64,000 nt of DNA from Balanoglossus misakiensis (lineage: Eukaryota; Hemichordata), in NCBI GenBank assembly GCA_040954595.2, contig CM082588.2, positions 4,030,001 through 4,094,000 of the forward strand, written 5' to 3'. Positions 33,706-47,052 of this stretch are shown here, one piece after another. Under the pieces are notes generated by a model that saw only the letters and a program-made list of their open reading frames with translations, was not told where the DNA came from and did not search any database. The position numbers and the translations under genes are program-made. The number at the start of each line of letters is the position of its first letter. The stretch's first letter is position 1.

Positions 33706-34422
33706 TTACATAACCCTAAATTCAGTTTCAACTATATGAAACTGGTTCGGAGATTGCGTCATCAGTTTGCGAAATCTCACAAGAATTGTCCGGAAGCTAG
33801 AACGACCTCTTGACATATACATGTATACATGTATAACCGTCCAAACTCTTGACTTCGTCAACCCAATCAACAGTTGTCGACTTAACCACATTTCCATGGT
33901 TACCAACACAGTAAGATGTGGAAATAGTGGGCCAATACTAAAATCTATATCGAGGATTTTATAACACGCCATGTGTCCCAAATTAATATAACCTGGCTTG
34001 GTAGATGGAGGACTTTTTGTCAAGTACCCGAGAATTAAAATAATATGTATGTATAATAGCCTGTTTTCATCCGGGTATCTATTATTGGAATTCGCGTCAC
34101 GTCTGCATAGACGAGGCAAGGATGTGTCGTTTGTACTTGTACAGATAAAGACAAGAGATAGATCAGCAAGCAGTTGGCGATTAAGGGGTCTTAATAGGAG
34201 ACCCTTCAAAGTCTCTGATGTTTGGTTTCGTAAACCCGTCACTCGTGATTGATCGCGATCACAATTCTCGAAAGACGTCACAAGTGGGATGACACCCATA
34301 TGGTACTGTACTCGACAAGACGTTGCTAAGCAACGTATGTCACTTGCGAGTCCGGCTCTGATAAGTGTGATAAGTGACGCGAACGCACAACTGACGATAA
34401 AAAAAAACAATAGATGATGCAT
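33706..34422 (-). CDS. Unrecognised 238-residue open frame with signal-peptide-like start
   Basis: Single uninterrupted frame, long for this base composition. It starts MHHLLFFFIVSCAFASL, a plausible signal peptide or anchor; a second hydrophobic stretch lies near residues 126-134. No family motif is recognised, composition is unremarkable and there is no clear promoter or polyadenylation signal. It may be an orphan gene or a chance frame. Confidence 0.25.
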   Translation of the reverse strand: MHHLLFFFIVSCAFASLITLIRAGLASDIRCLATSCRVQYHMGVIPLVTSFENCDRDQSRVTGLRNQTSETLKGLLLRPLNRQLLADLSLVFICTSTNDTSLPRLCRRDANSNNRYPDENRLLYIHIILILGYLTKSPPSTKPGYINLGHMACYKILDIDFSIGPLFPHLTVLVTMEMWLSRQLLIGLTKSRVWTVIHVYMYMSRGRSSFRTILVRFRKLMTQSPNQFHIVETEFRVM

Positions 34423-36232
34423 GATTCACGGTCAGGCCGCCAGATGCTAGCTCGCTTAGAGCATCAAAACCGAGTAAGGGAGACATTAGACTATCCCACC
34501 AGTCGCTTGGTGATCTTTTTTGTCTTTAATATCGATTCTCAATACTTTTCGTGTGTTTGCTTGCTTTGAGTGAGTTTCTGGTACTATCATGACTGAGCTG
34601 AGTTTCGGATTCGGGGCTGGGCTTGTGGTTTTGGTTACCGTCTACCAACGTGAACCCATGACTTGCGCCTATACTCGCTGCGTTTACTGCGCACACCCTA
34701 CAGAGACTCAGAACAAAATTCTCTGAAATGTATTTATTATATGAAATAACGAAGCCCATAGACCAGGGGCAAGTCTAGGGAGATATTGAATATCTTCAAA
34801 TCGCTACTGTGGCCACTGAAAAGCGTATCTAGGCGATTATTCGCGTGTAAACGTCTCGAATGTACAGTCTAGCAGACAGATCACGCTTCAAATTGCCGCA
34901 GACCCTTATCATTGATCAGGAATCGCCATGGCGACGTGGTATCAATTGATGTAGAAATCTACCACGCAGTCGCGGCCCAGGTCTCTTAATAAAGCCATTT
35001 GTAGCACCTTCTTTCGTGTTCCTGTTGATTTATGTCTGCACAGTACACGTTTCCGCAAGACAAAGTACGTTCACCCAACTGCGAAGATTTCCAGCTCTTC
35101 CCTAGTAAATGTTCTAAGTAAACAAAAATATCCACGAGATGTTTTGGAAGAAACTGCTTTTTAAAAATAAGTCACAGGCGAGACCATGTGTACCTCCAAT
35201 TGTTTATGTTCTTTGACAACATTTATAATACATATCTCACATGTTTAATGTACTATATCTAATGCAAATGGTGGTTTATATGGAGAGCTTGGCGTGCTGT
35301 TTAAACCGTTTGGACGGACGGTAACTACTTATTGCATTTGCGGCTTCCAGGGTCCAACGTTGGAAACAATTTGATTACCGGGCGATAAAATTAAGTCTTT
35401 ATGCCCTGTTTTAATAGCGTTGCTCTGGTACCATCAACACGGGGAGGCGTGCGTTTCGACCTTTTAACGCAGTCATACGAACCTGGACTGTCTGACAATA
35501 TAAAGGATGAAGTATACGTGTGCATTTGAAGGTTTGGAGAAGGCGGTGCATTTGCTGCTTCTATTTGCCAGACGACGATAAATGAATCGGGATAGACTCA
35601 GCGCCTGGACATGATTCAACACTTCCTCCTTGCGTCATTACGTTCCCTCGTCGCCACTCGACACTCAAGAATACTGTTTTTGCATTCATTTGAGCGAAGG
35701 GCACCTTCAAGCTAATACACGTTCCGAAAATACGATCGGTTGCAGAAAACGCAGTCCCATTACAAGTTGGTTCATTCATCCGTAGAAAACATATTTTTTT
35801 CCAACGCGGGAACGTGACTCTTAGAATATCAAAGCTACGCTCGCCGGCTGAGTGTATGGGTGTATTTTTACGCCATATTAGCCGTTCGTGCTGCGAAGAA
35901 ATCGGCAAGTCTGCACGACAGTAAGTTGACCCAAAAATAGTCGCAGGCGGGCGGACACAGAATAACATCCGTATACAAGGAAGTACTGTCTGTTTGCGAC
36001 GACAACTACTCTAGCCTTGAAAAAATAAACCGCATTACTGTCAGGAATGTTATGATGTCACGATATTTTTTGCAGTCATGGCATCGTGCGGAACTCTTCC
36101 TGCGTTTTAATGGAATCTGTGTTGGACTGGTCAATTTAATAATCAATAAAACAGTAAAATCCTTATTCCTGTCTCATGGTGAATTTCAGATCTTTATTGC
36201 CATTGCCTGACCAGCTTTATACAATAAACCAT
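34423..36232. other. No supported gene
   Basis: Unique sequence. An X-box-like near-palindrome, ATCGCCATGGCGAC, sits at 34922-34935. Open frames such as 35561-35968 (minus) have no recognisable content. Confidence 0.4.
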
Positions 36233-36447
36233 TTTCCGCTCTCCACGAGAATCTCCGCGATCTCGCGTGACTAGGCAGTTTACATTAGAGGGCATTCTCA
36301 CAAGACACGGGACAAAAAAACACAAATTACATTTTTCTTGATCCTGCGCCTATTCTAGTTTCATAAAAGTCTTGACTTGCATTACCTGGTGTCGAACCGT
36401 TGCTATGGTAATTGATCAAATCTCTCGAGAACTCAAAATGGACGGAA
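36233..36447. mobile_element. MITE-like repeat family, copy 1
   Basis: About 215 bp. It shares internal blocks with two other copies (42818, 46857): CTAGGCAGTTTACAT, CCTATTCTA and AACCGTTGCTATGGTAATT. The ends are inverted, TCCGCTC-type with a CGAGATCTCGCG core. No coding capacity. Confidence 0.75.
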
Positions 36448-37987
36448 AATTATCTATTGGTTCAACCCCTGAATGTCAACCAAAGATGGAGACCGAACTA
36501 TGTGTATAAAAGTTACAGACGGGTTTATGATTAAATAAAAGATTATGTCCCAATTTAATTGGGAAAAAAAATTATGTTTAATCAAAGGTACAGAGGTCGG
36601 ATTTATTTCTGGTGGAGAGTTCAATGGAATGACTTGTAATCGCTGTGAATCATTTTCTGATGTCTGGAACACTCGCGCATATCACAGAATTCTATCATGG
36701 CGGACGATATGAAAATAGTGATACTCGCGATTGAAGCAGAAAGCCATTTGCCCGTGACCGCGTGTGCAAGCAACCTCGACACCGGGCTTATAGGTCACAT
36801 GAAAATAATACGAATATCAAAGGTTACAGCAAGTCAGGGTTATTGGATTTGCTCCATCAATTGTGGCAATAACCGCGCTATTACTTTGTGAGAGACAGTT
36901 TGACAGAACATAAATGTACATAGTTACCTGTACATTAAACTGCAGCAGATTATATGCATCAGCTGTTGTATTTTGTATGTTGAAGTACATATAAGAGAGT
37001 TAGATCCATTCACTTCTCCCCGGGCCCGACATGTTGTCAAGGTTGACCTCATAAAATCATACGAGGATACACCCAACGGGGATAATCTTCCAACTTGGAG
37101 CAAGTTCAATGTGTGCTGAATGACGGCATGACGTCAAAACAAATCGAACAAACTTAACCTAATCATACACGGCAATAAAGTCAACCAGACCCTTGGGAAG
37201 GAAATACATCAAGGCTTTACCACTGCATGTATGTACGATTCATTCTTTTTACTATAAAGTGGTTGGCGAGGCTGGTTCCAGAACGTCATTGAAGTAGAAA
37301 TAACAGACACGGAAAGGCACCAATAATTGTCCCCTTTTTGCTTTAACGTTTCGCTACCCATTCCACTTCCGGTTGAAATGACTGCGTAGAAAGGCAGAGT
37401 ACGTGTTTAATAGAGTCGGCACGATTGATGTCTTAATGGCTACGTACAACGCGGGACTTACATAACGCCATCTTTTCTCCTGAAATTCAAAAGATATTAT
37501 ATTTCTTGTTCTCGGTGACGCCACTTGTCGTCAGAATCGTGCGCAGTGAGCTGCATGCTTCACATACGCCGCGCTCTCTTTTCATTTTCTCGGCGATCAT
37601 TATAGATCTGATATATGCTTGAATTGGAATCATAACCATTGCTTGTTTTGCGGCATGATGTAAGAGTTGTTTTGACATTTTCAGCAAATTCTGTGTTTGT
37701 TCAGCTTTCAGCATGTATATAAAATATCGTCAAATCATATTCATGCCGTAATAAATGAGCGTTGAAATCTTACAATATGGCGTTTCGGTTGCCTTTGATG
37801 TACATTGTAGTTGAAACAGTTCGTGTCGCGGTTCTGGTTTACATTTAGTGATGCGGCTTGGACATGAATCGTTCAATATATTATGAATTGGATAAGTTGT
37901 ATTAATAATTATTGGTGATGTTACTGTCTGATCCCCGTTTCCTCATTTTCTTTCACCATGATTTTAATACTCAAAGTTTCTTTTCAG
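36448..37987. other. No supported gene
   Basis: AT-rich DNA without a convincing exon on either strand. Confidence 0.4.
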
Positions 37988-38021
37988 ATGTTTCCTAAAT
38001 CTCTATAACACATTTGAGCAG
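37988..38021 (+). other. Candidate 34-bp microexon
   Basis: Long pyrimidine-rich acceptor (AAGTTTCTTTTCAG) and donor GAGCAG|GTAAGG, open in one frame. A similar short segment follows at 38107-38139 (acceptor ATACTACAG, donor AAG|GTATAC). Both may be 5' UTR exons of a plus-strand gene; no similarity supports them. Confidence 0.25.
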
Positions 38022-38558
38022 GTAAGGATTGAGCGCTAGGCGATGCCTGTATGTTTTGTATTTATAAAAGTAGATTGCAAGCTTGATTTCTGTGTATATA
38101 CTACAGGTTGCCTAGCTCTATTGCTTTAATTTGTGTAAGGTATACGAGCAGACCCTTCTAGTCCGACAGACTGCGGATGTTGTTGGGTGGGGCCAAACAG
38201 ACAAGCCTGTTAGTGTCGCACGTGCATTGACGTATGGGTTATATGGCCTTTGGTATTTGCGAATCACGGCGGTGATCAGGGATAATGCATATATGTCACG
38301 AAAGGCCCTGAACTGTTCTCGATGATGAAGAAGAGAAGAGAAAAAACATGGACACGTGGGGTGATTATGGCGGATTATTGTTTTGGGTCACTCTGCAATT
38401 AGTGGGCTTATGGCTTTTGTGCTTTTTTATCTACTCGTCACGTGACTGAATCAGAAAGAAACGTGATGGCAAGGTTAGAAAAGAGACCGCCTTTTTAGTT
38501 TCTACATACGGTGGTACATGTACTCTGTATACCAAGTGCCGATTAAAAGCAGCCATAC

Positions 38559-38565
38559 TATAAAA
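38559..38565 (+). promoter_or_regulatory. TATA box candidate
   Basis: TATAAAA about 30 bases upstream of a possible start near 38590 and 175 bases upstream of the candidate first exon's donor. Confidence 0.3.
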
Positions 38566-38589
38566 CCGTTTTCGTCTAAGGGTATCTGT

Positions 38590-38741
38590 GAGGCGGAAAC
38601 TTCTACGCTTCTATCGATACTGAGCACTGGACAACCACAGTCTACGTAACACGCGAGGTGAGAAGCGCTCACTTCTGATCAACTCTTCAATTCAAGCCAG
38701 CGAGGAAGTTGCGAGAATTGCCGTCTGAACGATGTCAGCAG
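38590..38741 (+). other. Candidate first exon (ends ATGTCAGCAG|GTAAGG)
   Basis: Downstream of the TATA candidate, the segment ends with ATG TCA GCA G at a strong donor. It could begin an unidentified plus-strand gene. If joined to the GPCR leader acceptor at 56018 it would instead form a six-codon uORF. Neither link can be proven here. Confidence 0.25.
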
Positions 38742-41700
38742 GTAAGGAAGACACTCAGCGAAATTTTCCTCAGGCATTTTCCAATAGTGTGGTACTTTGC
38801 GGGTTTCTGGTGTCAACGCTTTCTCATAGTCTATGATCACGTCTTCGTCAGCTATCTACCGACTTTTGACGTGATCATTTCACTGCCGTAATGACCTTGA
38901 CAATTCTCGGTGAATTTCCGTCTGTTAATTGCTTTTAAAGCAGTTCCGCTACGTTTCTTTTTACGACTGATTTCAGCACCCGCAGTTCCAGAAACAATAT
39001 TTTGCCACCAATTTGCAGATTTATAAGCAGAGACTACAGATAAGAATGGCTCGAATTGGCCACACTAAAAGCAGTTTTAATAGACTATTAAGTGTCGCGT
39101 GCCGCGATAGTCAAAACAAGAACGCTCTCCGTGACTAAAAACCATATCTGCGTGGTGTGGTGGTTGTTTCTCACACCAAAAGTGCAGATGCAAGCTTATT
39201 GTCAGAATCCTCTAAGAGGGATCATGCTTACAGTTTTAGGGAACCCCCGTGGTTTAAGCTGATCTGCATTACCTATTCTTATTTCGCTGTTGTTCCTAAC
39301 AGTGAATCCGCTCTATAAATAAGCCCTTTCGCTCACAACATCTACCGACTGACAAAGATCCTGTTTACCGTGCCACTATAATTTGCAACGAAATTCCTCT
39401 CTCCATAAGAAATAATAACGTGTCATTATTCAAAAAGTGGGATACATGATTTTCATCATCACAACAAATTTAAGATAGAGTGTTCTACTACGGTACGTAG
39501 ATTGAAATATCCTTTTGTTTACTGACTCTAATCTATGCTACTTTAGTATTCGATACGTATCTTGCTCAGTTCCATTTGATTTGTTTCGCGTTTGTTATTA
39601 TTGGCCATTTACGGATATGATGAAAATTACAATAATTTGTAAGTCTGGGGATGAAATGTCCGAATGACTAACGTGTATCTGACGTCGTGAAATACCGCTG
39701 CTGTTTTCCGCATCAATCTGAAGGTCACGCGTCATCTATTTACTAGTGATGTACGTTGTGTATCTATTTGGGATTAATAGCTTGCATCTGTTATGAGGTC
39801 TTCCCCTCTCCATTCATTCTTGCCAATGAATGTTGTGATTTCGCGTACACGCAGGAAGCTGAACAGTTGAAGATTTTACAAATCACTCTCGGACGTAAAT
39901 CACAGTCCCTACATGTTTTGACCGACACATATTTTTGCCGACGAAAAATACGCGAAGCTCTGATTGAAATCACAGCTGTTCGGGCGCGAAAACGCCTCCG
40001 TTTTGAACCAGCTTGTGCCTTTAACAACAATTTATTGTTATTTGCGCGCCGCATTGAATTTTACGATCCTCGTTTGGCGCTTGGTGACCTTAAGCGTACC
40101 TCCTCTGTTCGTGTTTCTGTCGCCTGAAATGTTTTACTTCAACATCGGAATATCGGATTCAGACCACATTAAGTGCTGTAATGTTGACAAGTGAAGTGGA
40201 AATCACTGTATATGAGGAGTATAAGTCTATAACGAACAAATGGAAATGTCATTGCAGAGTGAAACTGTCGATTGACACACGTAATGCGCATGTACTTCGA
40301 GGCAAGGCGCAACGCCATAAACAGAATTGGTTTTGACTAGTCCCTGCAGACGTAGGCCAGGGGACTTATAGAATGAGTCCCGTCCATCCGTCTATCGGTG
40401 CATTAGTTATACCACGATATGACAAATTTATGTCCCTTTGCTGGGCGATACAGCATGTCCAAACATGGACAGTGTTCTATAACATAACAGTTACTGGTCA
40501 TGTGTGCTGCAATATGCATTTTGCTATACTTGTGCCTATACCTTGAAATCTCCTCGTCCATGCAGTTACAACACTCGGTGTATCTCAGTCTACTGATCAA
40601 GTGAGGGCTATATGTCGTGGACAGCGACTTGTCGTCATGGTGATACCCACCATCCATCTGCAGTGTTCACGCACTGTCGATTCCCACAAAATAGACTCCT
40701 TACCCCTTTACGATAAACCTTTTCACCGGAAACTTCGTTACGTTCACATCATTAAACATCGCAGGGCAGCGTATTGTGCAAATGGATGAAATGACATAAT
40801 CCAGTTTCAGAGATCTACATTCTGTGATTAGGCCATCGATAGCTGTGTCCTTATAAACCAGTGATTATCACAGTTGTCTGTGATGACGTCAGTTATTCAT
40901 AAAATCACGAGAAAGGCAGAAACTTAAGTATGGCTAATAGTTTCCTCTTAGGGGATAAGCGGTGGTGATACACTATGGTTATCGACAGATATTCTAACGA
41001 TCCACTGAAGTCGAGTAAAACACGAAGTCTCTCCCAACTATTCTTGAAAGCATCATGACCGACACAATATATCATCTTGTTCATCAGTATTTGCAATCAC
41101 ACATCTTTCCAACCAAAGTTTAACATCTGCAGTTTTTGATGTGAATATCATATAATCTGGGAAGGTAATCATAAGGTGTATTTAGTGACCACCAAGGACA
41201 AACAGAATGAAGAAAACACGCATATATCCCTGATACTGGAAATTGAATCAAACTTGGCCAATCGAACCGACGTCTGCGCCGGAAATGAATACACGTTTCT
41301 ACAATGATCAAATCATCTTGAGGTGTTTCACAATCCAAGCCATAACACACAAACTGAATAAGATAACTTAACAGTCATGTGACAACAAGAGTAAATCGCG
41401 TTTACTCTCGAGGATAGTATGAACAAAACCCACATACATGTACATGTCTCGTATAGACCAGCGCAGGCCGCAATCAACACAATATTTGGAGAGTACACTG
41501 GCTTCGGTAATTTTTCATCTAACCTACATAACAAGTCTCCAAGATTTTCGAGAAGCATATGAAACAACAATCCCGTTAACACACAAAATACTAAAACAAA
41601 AACAACAGCCAAAGGCTATCAAATACTAGTACCCTTAACAGCCAACGGAGCGTTCACGACAATATTATACACAGTATACGTGTTAACTTCATAGATCTTC

Positions 41701-42309
41701 CCTTTTATCCATTGCTAACAACAAACAAAACAACCAAAAAAGACAGACAAATGATGTTATTTTCTTCAAAAAGCTACCCAAGCAGAAAACAGCCCACATC
41801 GTTTGGTAGTGTAGGTGGATAGTATAATGCCGCTTGCTACTGTCAGGCGTACCGCGCAGTCATTCACCTAATTCCATGTTTATGGATATTAAGAGAGACT
41901 GCTGCATCGTAGCGCTAGGATCATCCTTTAATCGATAAAAATCGCCTGGGACACATCAAAGGCTGTTTAGAGAAACAAATCACGTTTTCTTCCACCTTTC
42001 TTTCGAAACCCACAGAGTGGTGACCTTCGTGTTGGCTTGTTCTATTACTAAGATTTCTTTGAACCGGCCATATTATAAGTCATTTCACATGTAATAGGAA
42101 CTCGTCTTTTGGATTTTTTTACTAATTATGCTGCATTGTTGCAAATAGGGCGGTGACCTAGAGCTAATATTGTTTGGCAATGACAGACACCGTCGTTCTT
42201 GAATATGTGGCTTGCGTTCAAAACAAGTTACGCCTCAAGGCCTCTGCATGATGACGAGATTTTAGCGGTCGTCAAGCTACTTTCAAAGTATGATATACAG
42301 TTCAAGGAA

Positions 42310-42330
42310 TCTCTCTCTCTCTCTCTCTCT
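42310..42330. repeat. (CT)n microsatellite
   Basis: About ten CT units. Confidence 0.95.
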
Positions 42331-42817
42331 ATCTTTCTTTCGGAAACCTAACACCCGCTGAAACTTCATGAATCTGATCGCGTCGTTCACCGGTGACGTT
42401 TTCGCTCACAGGTCGATCCGGAGATCAAAGTAATGTTCTGCTCCGCGAGCATTTGCGTCAGAATAATGGACCTTCATACAGACGGGAAATGGAGCTTACC
42501 GCGGTAAAAGTGCTGGCGGTGGCTGCAAATATCACCACATCCATTACCGTTTAAATTGGTTTTCGCGATTGTTGCTGCAGTCTCCATAAAATTCCACGCA
42601 TGAAGTGTCACGCGGATCGCGTTGCATGTACCTGTTAAGCAGCAGAGACATTGCACTGTTATCAATACATGTACATTGAGATTCAGTGCCGTTTTTGACT
42701 ATCGCAAAGCAATTTCCATCGACAATTATGTAAGAAGTACAAAAAATCAAGATAGACGTGACGAGCCTTTGTAGTAACTATCCAACGGCATCTTACATGG
42801 CGGCGTTGCTCATAGGG

Positions 42818-42922
42818 GAAAATGATATTTTATTTCTAACAGCTTGACTTGCAATTACCTGGCTGGCAAACCGTTGCTACGGTAATTAACCAAGTCTCGC
42901 GAGATCTCGCAATGAGCGGATA
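42818..42922. mobile_element. MITE-like repeat family, copy 2 (left-truncated)
   Basis: Retains only the right half: CTTGACTTGCAATTACCTGG, AACCGTTGCTACGGTAATT and the end with TCTCGCGAGA (42895-42904), then ATGAGCGGA. Confidence 0.75.
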
Positions 42923-45900
42923 ATCATTTGTTGTGGAAACGGCGACGTTTGATCGAGTGGCATTTTGGCAGGTGCTTAATTTCTAAATTCTCCTCTAGAA
43001 GGTCACTGAGGTCAAGAAATCTCGCATTCCCATCGCTCAAAATGACATCCATTTTTCGACGCTGTTTGCCAGAAGTCGCATGGTGCAAGGTTGAATGCAA
43101 ATGTCATTTCCTGGCTGAGAGAACATAAAACAGTTGTAACCATACCAGTCTTGTGAATGCTCTATTTAACGCTCCGGGGGTCCCTGGCTGAGGAATACGT
43201 TTGTACTAAATTCACATTAATGATACGGCGTGATAAAAAACACACACGCAATAAGTACACAGTATCCCTGTGCAAAACTGTCTAATGGAACTATTATTTT
43301 CAGTAAAATAAGCCCTCGTCATCTTTCCGCTGAGGAAATAACGCAACATACACATCTTACCTAAGATAAATCCCTCCCATTGTGATCTTGGGGATGTATT
43401 ACGTGGAGTTTTGGATTGATTTGCGAAAAGTTGGACAGAAAATAAGGGTATTTACAATTAGCCACGCAATCATGGCGCATAACCATCAGCCATACACGGC
43501 TATTCAATAGACTTAAATTGCAGCGATATTTCCACGTGTAATGAGATCCCTATCGTCTTGGAGGCGCCAACCACCTCCTGCATATAGAAGATGACCCGTC
43601 TAATGTTCTTTGTGCAACAACACATTTCTGCCTTGTTTTTTTTGTCTTCATTAAATAGTACAGCCTCCGCAGTTCGCACGCACTATTCAGCTATTTTATC
43701 CGCGGATAAGTACCTCACTTATTTCTTGGCATTTGTTCATTTATTTGGCAAACAGAGAGACGCGGTGGCCGCTGTAATAGAGTAGAATCCAACTGAGGCA
43801 AAATTCAACGACTCCAAGATCTGTTATGTGTACTTCACTGACTAGTCTCATCCTAAAAAAGACATGTATATTGTAGCACTCTTGTAAACAGGATGCACGA
43901 ACAATACCAGGTGTCTTCTAAAAGTTATACCGACCGCGACAACTGATAAATATTTTCAAAGGTGCATATTCGAATTAATTTTGTTTGCGATAACGCTAGT
44001 CATATCGTGGATATAACATGTCGCTGAATTGTGTCCCCCTTATCTGAGATTGAACTGATTTTTATCACTTATACACAGCGAAGCGTTCAGAGAATGCCAG
44101 ATATGTATCGCTGGATCCTCATTTTTTGATGCACGCGATCTGATAACTATTATTCGAATAAGCCAGGGTTCCTTTCCTTTCAGGTATACCCGCTAAGTCA
44201 ATCTTTTTTCTTGAACACCACACAATAAACTTGTTTTGAAATGAACATCTGATTAAAATAGACACGTGTATCGTAATATCAAGAGACTATAGAGCTGTCA
44301 CTGTCGTTTATTCGCAGATGAAGTCATTGCCGGCCAAACAGTCGCCGTATTCAATAATTCAATACTTGAACTTGTTTGTATGATCAATTACCATGCATCG
44401 TGATCATCAATGTATTCATTGCGTGTTTAGCGGTATCATAACAGTTTTAGACCACGGTTGTTTTTGATGTCTTGGGGATTAAAGGGACACAAGTCGTAGC
44501 TTTGGTTATTTTTTTCAGTATTTTTATCAATTACAGTTTCTTGTTCCACTCCTTATTCCATTGCCCACTAATCTGCTTTTCACAGTAGCTTTAAAATGAA
44601 TTTAAGTCCGGACCTGAAATCAACTTTCAATGATAACAACGCTGCCTGTCCAAAGTTGTGTTGTGTAATATTACGGGCATTTCATTGTGCCTCGGATTCA
44701 GAAAGGAAACTACAGTTGATATAGTGAAAATAACAGAACTTATAGCTAATAGAGATTTAAAAGACACCCTGCCTTGAAAACTACAAAACAGTAATCGGGA
44801 TTGATTAGAATGCCAGGGAAATTTCGTATTTCGGAGATTGGTTTTGAAATGTGCAACGGATCACCTTTGTTATGAAGTTAATCAAACGTCGTTAGACACT
44901 TTTATTATGTGTACCAAAGCTGAAAGCCTTGCCATTCGGATCAATACATGCACACCCATTGCGAATCTCGTGAGCGGAAGTGTGGTATTTGAGCGATGGG
45001 CCTTGCATCGTGTGTATGCAACCCGCGATTAATAGTGGTTAAATGAGTAGGCCTATTTCTTGCATGATTGTGTGCTACAGAAGTTTTCGGTGTAGCTGTC
45101 GGAAAACTAAAACGGAGAGTGGTATTTCAGGAGCGATTTCTTTTCTTCAAATATCACTTTCATGCATAGTTCGTCTGCGAGATTCTTAATTGGCATATTC
45201 GACGCACCACGCAATCTGATCCTCCTAGACATTTTTCCTGACTTTTGTGATCGAGGTGACTGTATGCGTCATCTCAAGTTTTTGCAAAGGAAAGACAACA
45301 CTCTTCCGGATTTGGGGAAAGAGAATCAATATTTTACGCGGGCGACAAGTTCAACACCAAAGTGTGCGTGTTTTATGACGGTGTCGGGTTCGACTTGAAA
45401 GCACGTTCGCATTAATTGGGCGTTATCGAGGAAATTCAGGGCGGGCTTTGCTGGCAGCTACTGGGAAGAACATGTTCTTCGTGACCACTTACGGCAAAAT
45501 TTCTCCCTGCAAACGCACACCATTCTCGTATAAGAAAAGCTACGTACACCTTTGATGACAATTTGTCAGGGGCGAGTATTATGTATCAAAGTCTGTCATA
45601 GCGCCCAGAGACCCGACGCATACATAGCTGAAAATCTTTTTTCAGTAATATTAAGCCGGGGTCCTCATTTTTCCTGCCCTCTGTCGCTTATATCCATACT
45701 CGCATGTCACGGGAAGCTCCCGTCTACTAATTATCCCCTAGGGCGACTGGGGAAGGCGTCTCGTCCTTGAACGCTTTATAGCATGCTTCGAACGTCTAAA
45801 ATTATCATGACACATAGGTTTGAATGGGATCATCCGGGAAATCGTGCGGTCCTGTAGGGCCTGGTTAACAGTCTACGGCCCAGTGAAACTTACGTGTTAA

Positions 45901-46856
45901 ATCTATTTTGCAGATCGTCACAAATTTCCTTTGTTTATCGTAAAAACGCGTGGATAACAAATAATATTATATCTTTGTTGGATAAATTGCATGCGTCGAT
46001 GATTTGTTATTGAAACATGGCGATAAACAAGTTAAAATCTTTTTACAGTTGAATAGACAAAATCAATCAGAAAGACTGGGTGGATTAATCACCCGTCACT
46101 GACACTGTTATTTAGGTATTGTTCCCTAATATTAATATATACATGTAGTCTTAATTAAGGTAGAGTTATAAAAATGATTTAACTGGGACATCAATTAGTG
46201 TGACAATTGTGATGTGATGATCAATATGGAAAAAATGCATTAAAGTACAGCAAGAGTGAAGACAAGTATAAAACCAGTTTCCAGAATCAGTGACAGAAAA
46301 AAAAATACGTGAAAATGGTTATCGACATGATGGATATAACTCCGGAATTGGCAGTGGTGACAATTCATAAAGTGACGAGAAATAAAAAAAACGATAATCA
46401 ATAAAATGCGCACAAGCGAATGCGGTGCCATTACGAGGACCAGAACCTCATTGTCGGAGAATGCCGTTGCCTTAGTTACCCCTGAATAAGCTGATTTTAA
46501 ATGCTTGTTTCTTCGCAACGAAATAGCTATAAATTACCGCGCGGCTCAGCCATAATGAATCCTATCTTGAACCGCTAATAAACACAAGGGCGAGTGGTTA
46601 TTCTCAGCATGCACAGTTCGGTTTAAAATGCCTGTTTAGTTCCGTTTAGTGTGAGGGAGGCGATATTAATTGCTTATTTTCGGTCGACCCAATATGACAT
46701 CCCTGACGTATAATATTCATTTAAAACAGTGACGTCCATCTGCTCAGTTGTGAAATCCCCATCAGTCAATTCTATCTCTGCGATCGATCTTCGTCGTCTC
46801 TCACAATACACAAAAGAACTAAAAGAACTAAATCTAATTCATGTGAAGGAATAGAT

Positions 46857-47052
46857 CATTTCCAGAACTCCACGAGACCACGCGAGATCTCGCGTGTCTA
46901 GGCAGTTTACATGGAGGACATTATCATCTCTTGTTGAGCTCTGCACCTATTCTAATTTCACGCAACGCTTGATATGTATTACTTGCTTAGCAAACCGTTG
47001 CTACGGTAATTAATTAACCAAGTCTCGCGAGATCCCGCAGTGAGCGGACGGA
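46857..47052. mobile_element. MITE-like repeat family, copy 3
   Basis: Nearly full length. The left end has CGCGAGATCTCGCG, then CTAGGCAGTTTACAT. The right end has TCTCGCGAGA (47023-47032) followed by GTGAGCGGA. Confidence 0.75.

Noticed and set aside
37441-37500. Very short minus-strand segment between CAG and GTAAGT
   Set aside because: An 18-bp exon would be exceptional and no frame evidence exists.
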